Assembly: GCA_002298965.1 (NCBI GenBank)
Contig: DBMN01000110.1
Location: forward strand, 336 to 21,453
Length of the DNA: 21,118 nucleotides
Direction of reading: 5' to 3'
Origin: Rhizobiales bacterium UBA697
Lineage (GTDB): Bacteria; Pseudomonadota; Alphaproteobacteria; Rhizobiales; Ancalomicrobiaceae
Shown here: in pieces, positions 1 to 7,514 of the stretch
Numbering within the stretch: position 1 is the first letter of the stretch
How the letters are laid out: each line of letters begins with the position of its first letter
Program-made: the position numbers and the translations under genes
Notes under the pieces: model-generated
What the model was told of the DNA's origin: nothing
Databases searched by the model: none
Seen by the model: the letters and a program-made list of their open reading frames with translations, nothing else

Positions 1-224
1 GCCGCCGTGACGACGACGGCACCGACGATCAGGATGACGAAGACCGCCGGCCCGTCGCCGGTGTCGGCGCGCTTCAGATCCTGCCCGCAGACCGCGCAGG
101 CCGGCGCCACCGCCAGCCAGCCCGCAAACAGCCGACCCTCCCCGCAACGCGGGCAGCGTGCGAGGAGGACGGTGCGCAGGAGCGACGGCGCGGAGGCCGG
201 CCGGTCGGCGGGATCGAGGGTCAA
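1..224 (-). CDS. DUF983 family protein, N-terminal part (runs off window)
   Basis: This is the 5' part of a gene cut by the window edge; about 74 codons are visible. The translation has two CxxC pairs (C24/C27 in RCPRCG and C43/C46 in CAVCG), then ADTGDGPAVF and the start of a hydrophobic helix. That is the layout of DUF983, a small membrane protein family with a zinc-ribbon-like N-terminus, often encoded after coxC in alphaproteobacteria. Its function is not established; the position suggests a role in oxidase assembly. I chose the TTG at 224 because GAGGA, overlapping the coxC stop codon, lies 6 nt upstream and no ATG or GTG fits. A SURF1 gene would be expected next, outside the window (inference). 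Confidence 0.85.
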   Translation of the reverse strand, partial: MTLDPADRPASAPSLLRTVLLARCPRCGEGRLFAGWLAVAPACAVCGQDLKRADTGDGPAVFVILIVGAVVVTA

Positions 225-234
225 TCGGTGTTCC

Positions 235-1107
235 TCAATGGGCTCCGACGATGCCGCGGCCGAGCACGTAGACCACGACGAAGAGGAACAGCCAGACCAC
301 GTCGACGAAGTGCCAGTACCAGGTCGCCGCCTCGAAGCCGAAGTGCTGCTTCGGCGTGAAGTGTCCCTTCTCGGCGCGGATCAGGCAGACCGCCAGGAAG
401 ATCGTACCGACGATGACGTGGAAGCCGTGGAACCCGGTCGCCATGAAGAAGCTCGCGCCGTAGATCGAGCCGGAGAAGCCGAAATGGGCGTGGGCATATT
501 CGTAGGCCTGCAGGCAGGTGAAGAGCATGCCGAGCACCACGGTCGCGGCGAGCCCCTGGCGGAAGCCGGCGCGGTCGTCGTCGATCAGGGCGTGATGGGC
601 CGCCGTCACCGTGGTGCCGGAGAGCAGCAGGATCAGCGTGTTGAGCAGCGGCAGGTGCCACGGGTCGAAGGTCTCGACCCCGTGCGGCGGCCACACGCCG
701 CCGGTGAAGGCGGCGCGCAGATACTGATTGGCCTCGCCGGGGAAGAGCGCCGCGTCGAACCACGCCCAGAACCAGGCGACGAAGAACATCACCTCCGAGG
801 CGATGAACAGGATCATGCCGTAGCGCAGGTGGAGGCCGACGACCGGCGTGTGATGGCCGGCATGGGCCTCCGACACCACGTCCGCCCACCACGAGCCCAT
901 GGCGTAGAGCAGCAGGACGAAGCCGGCGAGGAAGATCCACGGATTGGCGATGTCGACGCCGCCGATCGCCAGGTGCTCGCCCATCCGCCAGCGGAAGAGG
1001 CCGATCGCGCCGATCGCCGTGACCAGCGCCGCGAAGGACGTCACCAGCGGCCAGGGGCTCGGGTCGACGATGTGGTAGGCGTGATTGCGGGCGTGGGCGT
1101 CAGCCAT
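235..1107 (-). CDS. coxC: Cytochrome c oxidase subunit III
   Basis: Integral membrane core subunit of aa3-type cytochrome c oxidase in the cytoplasmic membrane. The 290-residue length is normal for bacterial subunit III. It starts with the typical HxYHIVDPSPWP segment (residues about 9-20). Other family signatures are LRYGMILFIASEVMFF with the conserved Glu near residue 105, the GFHGFHVIVG helix, and the C-terminal WYWHFVDVVWLFLF helix. About seven membrane segments are apparent. The ATG at 1107 overlaps the ctaG stop by 8 bp, with GAGGGAAG about 7 nt upstream of the start, so it is probably translationally coupled to ctaG. Confidence 0.97.
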   Translation of the reverse strand: MADAHARNHAYHIVDPSPWPLVTSFAALVTAIGAIGLFRWRMGEHLAIGGVDIANPWIFLAGFVLLLYAMGSWWADVVSEAHAGHHTPVVGLHLRYGMILFIASEVMFFVAWFWAWFDAALFPGEANQYLRAAFTGGVWPPHGVETFDPWHLPLLNTLILLLSGTTVTAAHHALIDDDRAGFRQGLAATVVLGMLFTCLQAYEYAHAHFGFSGSIYGASFFMATGFHGFHVIVGTIFLAVCLIRAEKGHFTPKQHFGFEAATWYWHFVDVVWLFLFVVVYVLGRGIVGAH

Positions 1108-1726
1108 GGCCGTCTTCCCTCGGTTGGGTCGTCGTCTCGGGTGGGCGTTTCCCCTGCTCGGCGGCGCGCTGCGGCTCGCCGACGGGGAAGAACGAGTAGG
1201 AGAGCGTCAGCGCGGAGAGCCCGGCGACGTTCTTGTCGGTGTCGATGTCGCGGTCGACCCAGAAGGTCACCGGCGCCTCCAGCACCTCGCCCGGCTTCAG
1301 CGTCTGCTCCTCGAAGCAGAAACAGGCGAGCTTCATGAAATGCGGCGCGGCGAGCGCCGGCGTCACGTTGAAGGCGGCGACGCCGCGCTGGACTTGGGTC
1401 GACGTGTTCTCGATGCGGAAATTGACCGTGACCGTCTCGCCGAGCGGCACCGTCACCGTGCTCTTCTCGGCATGGAACGACCAGGTCAGCGCGCCACGCA
1501 CGTTGGTGTCGAAGCGCACCTCGATCGGCCGTCCCGGTGCCTCGGTCGGTGCGGCGGTGGCGACGAGCGGCGTACCGCCGTAGCCGGTGGTGGCGCAGAA
1601 CCAGCGATAGAAGGGCACGGCGGCGAAGGCGGCACCGAGCATGACCACGGCGAGGCCGGCGGCCGCGATCCCGACGCGTCCGTTGGCCTTCGCCGCTCTC
1701 GCCCGATCGTCCGCCGCGCCGGTCAT
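1100..1726 (-). CDS. ctaG: Cytochrome c oxidase assembly protein CtaG (Cox11)
   Basis: Cox11/CtaG is a membrane-anchored copper chaperone that delivers copper to the CuB site of subunit I. The 208-residue product has one N-terminal transmembrane helix (about residues 19-38) followed by YRWFC (C44) and a periplasmic beta-sandwich domain. The copper-binding CFCF motif is present (C135 and C137, with flanking residues KLACFCFEEQ), as is the family's LTLSYSFFPV near residues 173-182. The start is fixed by an ATGA overlap with the upstream coxF-like gene. The tail after about residue 183 is charged and proline-rich and probably unstructured. Confidence 0.97.
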   Translation of the reverse strand: MTGAADDRARAAKANGRVGIAAAGLAVVMLGAAFAAVPFYRWFCATTGYGGTPLVATAAPTEAPGRPIEVRFDTNVRGALTWSFHAEKSTVTVPLGETVTVNFRIENTSTQVQRGVAAFNVTPALAAPHFMKLACFCFEEQTLKPGEVLEAPVTFWVDRDIDTDKNVAGLSALTLSYSFFPVGEPQRAAEQGKRPPETTTQPREDGHG

Positions 1727-1899
1727 CCCGTGACCCCCGGCAGCCGGAGGCCGAGCTTGGCCAGCGTCACGACGTAGAACAGCACGACGAGCCCGGCGAG
1801 CACGACGCCGAGGGCGATGTTGCGGGCACGTCGCGCCGAGAGTTCGGCAGCGGTCGGCTCGTGGAAGAAGCGGCGGGGATATCCGGTCGGTGCGTTCAT
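1723..1899 (-). CDS. coxF: CoxF-like small single-pass membrane protein
   Basis: A 58-codon gene fills the space between ctaB and ctaG. The product begins MNAPTGYPRRFFHEPT, has a charged stretch (AELSARRARN), then one hydrophobic helix (residues about 28-47), and ends LRLPGVTG. The size, single transmembrane segment and position match the small CoxF-type proteins of alphaproteobacterial cox clusters; their role is thought to be in oxidase biogenesis but is poorly defined. The ATG at 1899 is preceded by GAGGG, which overlaps the ctaB stop (10 bp between the genes). Its TGA overlaps the ctaG start as ATGA. Tight packing on both sides supports a real gene. Confidence 0.85.
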   Translation of the reverse strand: MNAPTGYPRRFFHEPTAAELSARRARNIALGVVLAGLVVLFYVVTLAKLGLRLPGVTG

Positions 1900-1909
1900 G
1901 GGGTGGCCC

Positions 1910-2836
1910 TCAGGCGAAGAGGCGTTCGGCCGCGATCGCCGCGAAGAGCGCCGCCAGCCACAGGATGGAAAAGGCGAAGAGCCGGCCGCAGGCCTGCCGT
2001 CCCGCAGCCCCTTCGCGACGGGTGAAGACCAGCGCCGCCAATCCGACGAAGAGCGCGCCGCCGATCCCGGCGACGAGGCCGTAGGCGAGGCCGGCGAGAC
2101 CGAGGGCGAAAGGCGCCAGCGACACCGGCAGCATCAGCACGGCATAGGCGAGGATCCGCCGTCGCGTCGCGGCCGTTCCGGCGACGACCGGCAGCATCGG
2201 CACGCCGGCGCGCATGTAGTCCTCGGACTTGAGCAGCGCCAGCGCCCAGAAGTGCGGCGGCGTCCAGAAGAAGATCACGGCGAAGAGCAACACCGGCAGA
2301 AGCGCGATCGACCCGGTCGCCGCCGCCCAGCCGACGACCGGCGGCAGGGCGCCGGCCGCGCCGCCGATGACGATGTTTTCGACCGTCCGCCGCTTCAGCC
2401 ACATCGAATAGACGACGACATAGTAGAAGATCGTGAAGGCGAGCAGGAAGGCGGCGAACCAGTTGGCCGAGAGCCCGAGCAGCAACACCGAGCCGACCGA
2501 CAGGACCATGCCGAAGGCGAGCGCCTGATCGGCCGTGATGCGGCCGGCGGGGATCGGCCGGTTCTTCGTCCGGCTCATCACCGCGTCGATGTCGGCGTCC
2601 CACCACTGGTTCAGCGCGCCCGACGCCCCGGCCCCGAGCGCGATGGCGAAGACCGAGACCGCGTCGATGAGCGGATGGGCGGCGTGGGGCGCCACGATCA
2701 TGCCGACCAGCGCGGTGAAGACCACGAGCGACATGACGCGCGGCTTGAGCAGGGCGAAATAGTCGCCCGGCGTCGCCGTCGAGAGCCGCGTCGCCGTCGA
2801 GAGCCGTGCGGGGCTCGAAAGGCCGATGTCGGTCAT
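1910..2836 (-). CDS. ctaB: Protoheme IX farnesyltransferase (heme O synthase)
   Basis: CtaB (CyoE in quinol oxidase operons) is a polytopic UbiA-superfamily prenyltransferase that converts heme b to heme o by adding a farnesyl group, the first step toward heme a for the oxidase. The 308-residue protein carries the first Asp-rich motif N76-QWWDADID (D80, D84) followed by RTKNRPIPAG. The second conserved block has LKRRTVENIVIGGAAGALPP. Several hydrophobic helices follow. The ATG at 2836 has GAGGAG 7 nt upstream. The N-terminal residues 11-22 are RLSTAT repeated twice, encoded by an exact 18-bp tandem duplication ahead of the conserved core. Confidence 0.96.
   Translation of the reverse strand: MTDIGLSSPARLSTATRLSTATPGDYFALLKPRVMSLVVFTALVGMIVAPHAAHPLIDAVSVFAIALGAGASGALNQWWDADIDAVMSRTKNRPIPAGRITADQALAFGMVLSVGSVLLLGLSANWFAAFLLAFTIFYYVVVYSMWLKRRTVENIVIGGAAGALPPVVGWAAATGSIALLPVLLFAVIFFWTPPHFWALALLKSEDYMRAGVPMLPVVAGTAATRRRILAYAVLMLPVSLAPFALGLAGLAYGLVAGIGGALFVGLAALVFTRREGAAGRQACGRLFAFSILWLAALFAAIAAERLFA
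2771..2806. repeat. 18-bp perfect tandem duplication inside ctaB
   Basis: The 18-bp unit CGTCGCCGTCGAGAGCCG occurs twice in direct succession (2771-2788 and 2789-2806). It is in frame and encodes RLSTAT twice near the CtaB N-terminus, before the membrane core. Two identical copies suggest recent slippage or a variable-length tract. Confidence 0.95.
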
Positions 2837-2897
2837 GGTCGCACTCCTCGGATGGGGTCGGCGGGGGCGGAGCCTCGCGGCCCCGTCGCCGGCGTTC

Positions 2898-4562
2898 TCA
2901 GTGTTCGGCGTCCTCGGCGATGACCGGCAGGGTGTCGAACTGGTGGTAGGGCGGCGGCGAGGAGATCGTCCATTCGAGCGTCGTCGCGCCGACGCCCCAC
3001 GGATTGTCGCCCGCCGGGATCTTGTCGCGGAACGCCTTCCACACGCCGAAGAAGAAGATCAGCACCGAGAGCCCCGAGATGTAGGAGCCGTAGGACGAGA
3101 TCTGGTTCCACCCCGCATAGGCGTCGGGATAGTCGACGTAGCGGCGCGGCATGCCGGCGAGGCCGAGGAAGTGTTGCGGCATGAAGATCATGTTGACGCC
3201 GATGAAGGCGATCCAGAAGTGCGTCTGACCGATGACTTCCGAATACATGTAGCCGCTCATCTTCGGGAACCAGTAGTACCAGGCCGCGAAGATCGCGAAG
3301 ACGGCACCGAGCGACAGCACGTAGTGGAAGTGGGCGACGACGTAGTAGGTGTCGTGCAGCACCCGGTCGAAACCGGCGTTGGAGAGCTGCACGCCGGTGA
3401 CGCCGCCGATGGTGAAGAGGAAGATGAAGCCGATGGCGAAGACCATCGGCGTCTTGAACTCGATCGAGCCGCCCCACATCGTGGCGATCCACGAGAAGAT
3501 CTTCACGCCCGTCGGCACCGCGATCACCATGGTGGCGGCGACGAAATAGGCCTGGGTGTCGACGTCGAGACCGACCGTGTACATGTGGTGCGCCCACACC
3601 ACGAAGCCGACGACGCCGATCGCCACCATCGCATAGGCCATGCCGAGATAGCCGAAGACCGGCTTCTTCGAGAAGGTCGCGACGATGTGGGAGATGATGC
3701 CGAAGCCCGGCAGGATCAGGATGTAGACCTCGGGGTGTCCGAAGAACCAGAACAGGTGCTGGAACAGGATCGGATCGCCGCCGCCCTCCGGCTTGAAGAA
3801 GGCCGTGCCGAAGTTGCGGTCGGTGAGCAGCATGGTGATGCCGCCCGCCAGAACCGGCAGCGACAGCAGGAGCAGGAAGGCCGTCACCAGCACCGACCAG
3901 GCGAACAGCGGCATCTTGTGCAGCGTCATGCCCGGGGCGCGCATGTTGAGGATGGTGGTGATGAAGTTGATCGCGCCGAGGATCGACGAGGCGCCGGCGA
4001 TGTGCAGCGACAGGATGGCGAAGTCCATCGCCGGTCCCGGCTGGCCGGTCGACGACAGCGGCGGATAGATCGTCCAGCCGCCGCCGACGCCGTTGGCGCC
4101 GGGCGGTCCTTCGACGAACATCGACAGGACGAGCAGCGTCAGCGCCGGCGGCAGCAGCCAGAACGAGATGTTGTTCATCCGCGGGAAGGCCATGTCCGGC
4201 GCGCCGATCATGATCGGCACGAACCAGTTGGCGAAGCCGCCGATCAGCGCCGGCATCACCATGAAGAAGATCATGACGAGGCCGTGCGCCGTGGTGAAGA
4301 CGTTGAACGTGTGCGGATCGGTGAAGATCTGCATGCCCGGGTTCTGCAGCTCCATGCGGATGGCGATGGAGAGCGCCCCGCCGACGACGCCCGAGAGCAT
4401 CGCGAAGATCAGGTAGAGCGTGCCGATGTCCTTGTGATTGGTCGAGAACAGCCAGCGCCTGATGCCCTTCGGCGGCCCGTGATCGGCGTGGGCTCCGGCA
4501 TGACCGTGTCCGGTCGCATCATCAATCGATTTGAAGTCGGAATGGGTATCGACGACGGCCAT
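2898..4562 (-). CDS. coxA: Cytochrome c oxidase subunit I
   Basis: Catalytic heme-copper subunit of aa3-type oxidase (also ctaD); it reduces O2 to water and pumps protons. The 554-residue length is typical and all key residues are visible. H93 and H413 are the heme a ligands, and H411 is the heme a3 ligand in VVAHFHYVLS. CuB is bound by H276, H325 and H326, and Y280 is the cross-linked tyrosine (FGHPEVY). E278 and D123 (APDMAFPRMNN) are the D-channel residues and K354 the K-channel lysine, so this is a type A1 oxidase. The first 31 residues are His-rich. The ATG at 4562 is preceded by GGGAGG 8 nt upstream. It lies 34 bp after coxB and 61 bp before ctaB. Confidence 0.99.
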   Translation of the reverse strand: MAVVDTHSDFKSIDDATGHGHAGAHADHGPPKGIRRWLFSTNHKDIGTLYLIFAMLSGVVGGALSIAIRMELQNPGMQIFTDPHTFNVFTTAHGLVMIFFMVMPALIGGFANWFVPIMIGAPDMAFPRMNNISFWLLPPALTLLVLSMFVEGPPGANGVGGGWTIYPPLSSTGQPGPAMDFAILSLHIAGASSILGAINFITTILNMRAPGMTLHKMPLFAWSVLVTAFLLLLSLPVLAGGITMLLTDRNFGTAFFKPEGGGDPILFQHLFWFFGHPEVYILILPGFGIISHIVATFSKKPVFGYLGMAYAMVAIGVVGFVVWAHHMYTVGLDVDTQAYFVAATMVIAVPTGVKIFSWIATMWGGSIEFKTPMVFAIGFIFLFTIGGVTGVQLSNAGFDRVLHDTYYVVAHFHYVLSLGAVFAIFAAWYYWFPKMSGYMYSEVIGQTHFWIAFIGVNMIFMPQHFLGLAGMPRRYVDYPDAYAGWNQISSYGSYISGLSVLIFFFGVWKAFRDKIPAGDNPWGVGATTLEWTISSPPPYHQFDTLPVIAEDAEH

Positions 4563-4596
4563 GAGGGCCTCCCTTTCGGGAACGGACGGGCGGGGT

Positions 4597-5490
4597 TCAG
4601 CGGGCGGCGAGGCGCAGGCGCGCTTCGTCGGCCTCGATCAGGGCGGCGAGCCGGGCGCGCGCCGCGTCGAGATCCTTGCGGGCGGTCTCCGACCAGGCCG
4701 CATATTGCTCGGCCGTGACGACGCGGACCGCGATCGGCATGAAGGCATGGTCGCGGCCGCAGAGTTCCGAGCACTGGCCGTAGAAGACGCCGGTCTTGTC
4801 GGCCTTGAACCAGCTCTCGTTGAGCCGGCCCGGCATGGCGTCCATCTTCACGCCGAAGGACGGCATCGCCCAGGAATGGATCACGTCGGCGGCGGTGATC
4901 TGGAGGCGCACGACCTTGCCGGCCGGCACGATCACCTCGTTGTCGACCGCCAGCAGGCGCGGCTGCTTCGCCGGATCCTTGCGATCCTCGTCCTTCAGCA
5001 TCACCGCGTCGAAGGCGACCGGCTTCTGCTTGTCGGAGACGAGGTCGGAATATTCGTAGCCCCAGTACCACTGGTAGCCCGTCACCTTGATCGTGACGTC
5101 GGCCGGCGGGATCACCATCTCCTCGTAGAGCAGACGGAACGACGGGATCGCCAGCGCCACCAGGATCAGGATCGGCACGACGGTCCAGGCGACCTCGAGG
5201 CCGGTGTGATGGGTGGTGCGCGAGGGCGTCGGATTGGCCTTGGCGTTGAACTTGACCACCACCGCCACCAGCAGCGCCAGCACGAACAACGTGATCGGGA
5301 TGACGATCCAGAAGGTGAAGGCGGCGAAGCCGTGGATGTGTTGATGGACGATCGTGTTGGGCGCCTGCATGCCGATCTGCCACGGCTCGGCGCGCCCGTC
5401 GGCGAGAGCCGGGGCGGCGAACACGGGCAGAGAGAGCAGCGCGGCCGCGAGCGACCGAATGCGGAACGGCGGAACCTTCGTCGAAGTCAT
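4597..5490 (-). CDS. coxB: Cytochrome c oxidase subunit II (CuA subunit)
   Basis: Subunit II takes electrons from cytochrome c through its periplasmic binuclear CuA centre. The 297-residue product has a signal peptide (about residues 1-31, ending AAPALADG) and two transmembrane helices (about 55-80 and 100-121). The cupredoxin domain contains GYQWYWGYEYSD and all CuA ligands: H205, C240, E242, C244, H248 and M251 (QCSELCGRDHAFM). It has no fused cytochrome c domain. I chose the ATG at 5490 because it gives a proper signal peptide and a GGGAAGGGGG purine run precedes it; the frame is open up to 5757 but that extension is Arg-rich and uncharacteristic. First gene of the cox operon. Confidence 0.98.
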   Translation of the reverse strand: MTSTKVPPFRIRSLAAALLSLPVFAAPALADGRAEPWQIGMQAPNTIVHQHIHGFAAFTFWIVIPITLFVLALLVAVVVKFNAKANPTPSRTTHHTGLEVAWTVVPILILVALAIPSFRLLYEEMVIPPADVTIKVTGYQWYWGYEYSDLVSDKQKPVAFDAVMLKDEDRKDPAKQPRLLAVDNEVIVPAGKVVRLQITAADVIHSWAMPSFGVKMDAMPGRLNESWFKADKTGVFYGQCSELCGRDHAFMPIAVRVVTAEQYAAWSETARKDLDAARARLAALIEADEARLRLAAR

Positions 5491-5912
5491 CGTTCGACAC
5501 CCCCCTTCCCGACGGTTCGTCGCCCTCCCGTCCGAGGGCGACGTCCGTCTGCGTCCTTCATCGTTGTTGCCGCCGCTTCCCCTCGAAGCGTCGGCGGATC
5601 CGGGGTCCGCGCGCCCCTGAGGGCGCCGATCCCGGATGCCTCGATCGAGCCGGAAGACGCGCGGCTCCAATCGATTAGATAGACTACGCCCGAAGTTCGA
5701 CGAGTGGCAATGGCCTTCTACGGATTTACCCGTACGCAGCGGCAACAGGGTTTCCACCGCGGCAACGCGCCGTCGCGAACGCTCACGGAACCGCCACGAT
5801 CGCGGGCGACAAGGGGCCGCCCCACTGGCGCAGGCCCCCCGCGTCGGGCAACGTGGGCGAACCTTTTGACGTCGATTCGCGGACCCTTCCGCGACACGAG
5901 GAGAGACGAAGC
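5491..5912. other. Divergent coxB / ialB intergenic region, 422 bp
   Basis: I see no convincing gene here. Reading frames on both strands are open only because of GC bias and give low-complexity Arg/Pro/Gly-rich translations. The centre (about 5670-5720) is clearly more AT-rich than its surroundings and holds a plausible coxB promoter. The plus-strand ialB gene has GAGGAGAG ahead of its start, but I could not identify a clear promoter for it. Confidence 0.6.
5681..5710 (-). promoter_or_regulatory. Candidate promoter of the cox operon
   Basis: Reading the minus strand, TTGCCA (5710-5705) and TAGTCT (5686-5681) are separated by 18 bp and resemble -35 and -10 elements. They lie in the AT-richer part of the spacer, about 190 bp upstream of coxB, which would leave a long leader. 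This is a motif guess only. Confidence 0.3.
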
Positions 5913-6440
5913 ATGACCGTGATGCCGGCCGGATGGATCGTCCGTCGCGCCGCCGCCCTTTCGGGCGCGGTGCTGGCCCTGGGCCTCGCGACCGCCGCCC
6001 CCGCCTTTGCCCAGGGCGCGGTGAAGTCCGCCCACGGCGACTGGCAGGTGCGTTGCGACACCCCGCCGGGCGCCAAGGCCGAGCAGTGCGCGCTGGTGCA
6101 GAACGTCACCGCCGAGGACCGTCCCAACGTCGGCCTGTCGGTGATCGTGCTGAAGACCGCCGACAAGAAGCAGCGGATTCTCCGCGTGCTCGCGCCCCTC
6201 GGCGTGCTGCTGCCCTCGGGCCTCGGCCTGAAGATCGACCAGACCGACATCGGCCGCACCCCCTTCGTGCGCTGCTTGCCCAACGGCTGCGTGGCGGAAG
6301 TGGTGATGGACGACAAACTGCTCGAGCAGCTCAAGGCCGGCACCAACGCCACCTTCATCGTCTTCCAGACCCCGGAAGAGGGCATCGGCATCCCGATCGC
6401 CCTCAAGGGCTTCGGCGAAGGCTTCGACAAGTTGCCGTGA
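5913..6440 (+). CDS. Invasion-associated locus B (IalB) family periplasmic protein
   Basis: The 175-residue exported protein has an N-terminal signal peptide (basic WIVRRAA, hydrophobic core, predicted cleavage after AFA at residue 33). The mature part begins with the family's HGDWQVRC (residues 41-48). Four cysteines (C48, C59, C121, C126) could form two disulfides, and the end (GIGIPIALKGFGEGFDKL) is typical of IalB proteins. IalB was named in Bartonella for erythrocyte invasion, but family members are common in non-pathogenic Rhizobiales, where their role is unclear. The ATG at 5913 is preceded by GAGGAGAG; the in-frame ATG at 5853 lies before that site and would bury the signal peptide. 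Monocistronic, divergent from coxB, and followed by a strong terminator. Confidence 0.92.
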   Translation: MTVMPAGWIVRRAAALSGAVLALGLATAAPAFAQGAVKSAHGDWQVRCDTPPGAKAEQCALVQNVTAEDRPNVGLSVIVLKTADKKQRILRVLAPLGVLLPSGLGLKIDQTDIGRTPFVRCLPNGCVAEVVMDDKLLEQLKAGTNATFIVFQTPEEGIGIPIALKGFGEGFDKLP

Positions 6441-6482
6441 GACGGCGCGCGTGTCCCGCGCCGCGATACGAGCGATTTCGAA

Positions 6483-6511
6483 GGGCGGTGCCGCGAGGCG
6501 CCGCCCTTTTT
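6483..6511 (+). terminator. Rho-independent terminator after the IalB-family gene
   Basis: A 10-bp stem (6483-6492 GGGCGGTGCC with 6497-6506 GGCGCCGCCC, one G-U pair) closes a GCGA tetraloop and is followed directly by five T residues (6507-6511). It begins 42 bp after the IalB stop codon. Confidence 0.92.
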
Positions 6512-6606
6512 CATGTGTTCTGCAACCGAAAGGATACGGTTTGCCGGTCATATCGCATGTGGCGCGCGATCCTCGCCGCCGACCGACGAACGATCGGAGC
6601 GATCCC

Positions 6607-7338
6607 ATGCTGAGACGCGGTTTCCTCCTCGGCCTCCCGAGCCTCGCGCTGGCCCTCGCCGGCTGCGGGTCGCGCCCGCGCAACGTGGTCTATCGCTTCA
6701 CGCTCGAGGTCGAGACGCCGGAAGGCATCCGGACGGGATCGAACCTTCTCGACCTCGGCATCAGTGAAAACGACGGTCTGTTGAAAGGCCTCTCTCCGGC
6801 GGCCCTCAGTGTCTGGGTCGGCGGCGAGGCGACGGTCGTCGATCTCGGCCCGCGTGGTCTCCTCTTCTGCCTGTTGTCGCGCGACGTCGATCGCAAGGGA
6901 AGCCTCGATCAGGACGATATGTTCGGAGAACTTCTTCCGAAACGGGCCCCGCCGGGGGTCTACGCCAACGATTTGGAGCGGGACCGCGCGTTGCTCCGGA
7001 CGCCATATTGGCGGCACGTCGACCAGGTGAATGCGGAAAAGCCGACGGTGGCGGTGCCGATCGGACGGCTGCCGCGTCTGGTGCGGTTCCGCGATCTCGC
7101 CGATCCCTTTTCTGTGGAGACGATCGACCCACGGAACTTGGCGGCCGCCTTCGGCGCGGGCGTCGTCCTCGTCGGCGCCACCATGACGATCACCGAAGGC
7201 AAGGCCACGCGGGGGATCGAGAAGATCCTGCCGTGGGTGACGAAACTCGAAGGGGCGATCGGGAAAGAAATCAAAGCCGATTACTGGTCTCCCCTCGGTC
7301 AAATCAATGATGGTTCTTTCAGAAGGCGTTGGTCATGA
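6607..7338 (+). CDS. Uncharacterised lipoprotein, 243 aa
   Basis: The product has a lipoprotein signal peptide: MLRRG, a hydrophobic core, and the lipobox LAGC with the acylated Cys at residue 20. The mature part opens with VVYRFTLEVETPEGIRTGSNLLDL, a segment I associate with a conserved but uncharacterised proteobacterial family. It contains no catalytic motif that I recognise. A glycine/alanine-rich hydrophobic stretch (about residues 179-197) could be a weak membrane-associated helix. The ATG at 6607 is favoured over the upstream frame because it starts the signal peptide and has GGAG 6-9 nt before it. The stop codon overlaps the ATG of a 23-codon ORF (ATGA), implying that the gene once headed a two-gene unit. 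Confidence 0.8.
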   Translation: MLRRGFLLGLPSLALALAGCGSRPRNVVYRFTLEVETPEGIRTGSNLLDLGISENDGLLKGLSPAALSVWVGGEATVVDLGPRGLLFCLLSRDVDRKGSLDQDDMFGELLPKRAPPGVYANDLERDRALLRTPYWRHVDQVNAEKPTVAVPIGRLPRLVRFRDLADPFSVETIDPRNLAAAFGAGVVLVGATMTITEGKATRGIEKILPWVTKLEGAIGKEIKADYWSPLGQINDGSFRRRWS

Positions 7339-7406
7339 CGGACACGTCGAACTCCGACTTGATGTTGGCCATTCTGGCGATGGATGCCGGTGAGCAGGCG
7401 GCGTGA
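7335..7406 (+). pseudogene. 23-codon remnant of a translationally coupled partner gene (tentative)
   Basis: This ORF starts in an ATGA overlap with the lipoprotein stop and reads MTDTSNSDLMLAILAMDA before ending GEQAA and a stop. The segment SDLMLAILAMDA resembles, from memory, the N-terminus of uncharacterised alphaproteobacterial proteins that continue as LAxDSYNRGYG. Here the similarity stops abruptly after about 18 codons, and I see no later fragment in any frame before tldD. I infer a partner gene mostly removed by deletion. It could equally be an authentic 23-residue peptide or chance. Confidence 0.4.
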
Positions 7407-7446
7407 CGGCGCCGGGACGTGATCGGGGTTCTCCCTCCCTCCGCTC

Positions 7447-7475
7447 TCGCCATCCGCCCCGTCGCGCCCTAGATT
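7447..7475 (+). promoter_or_regulatory. Candidate tldD promoter
   Basis: TCGCCA (7447-7452) and TAGATT (7470-7475) with a 17-bp spacer lie 39 bp upstream of the tldD start. The -10 is embedded in CCTAGATTG, similar to three other promoter candidates in this window. The -35 is only a 4/6 match. Confidence 0.4.
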
Positions 7476-7514
7476 GACCGGACGAACCGCATCGCTCCGG
7501 AGTATCCCCCGCCC

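Noticed and set aside
2826..4718. 630-codon plus-strand frame opposite coxA
   Set aside because: Asp/Arg/His-rich low-complexity translation antisense to an unmistakable coxA; a result of high third-position GC.
5491..5757. 89-codon N-terminal extension of coxB
   Set aside because: Arg/Gly-rich, no ribosome site at its ATG, and it would bury the signal peptide that begins at 5490.
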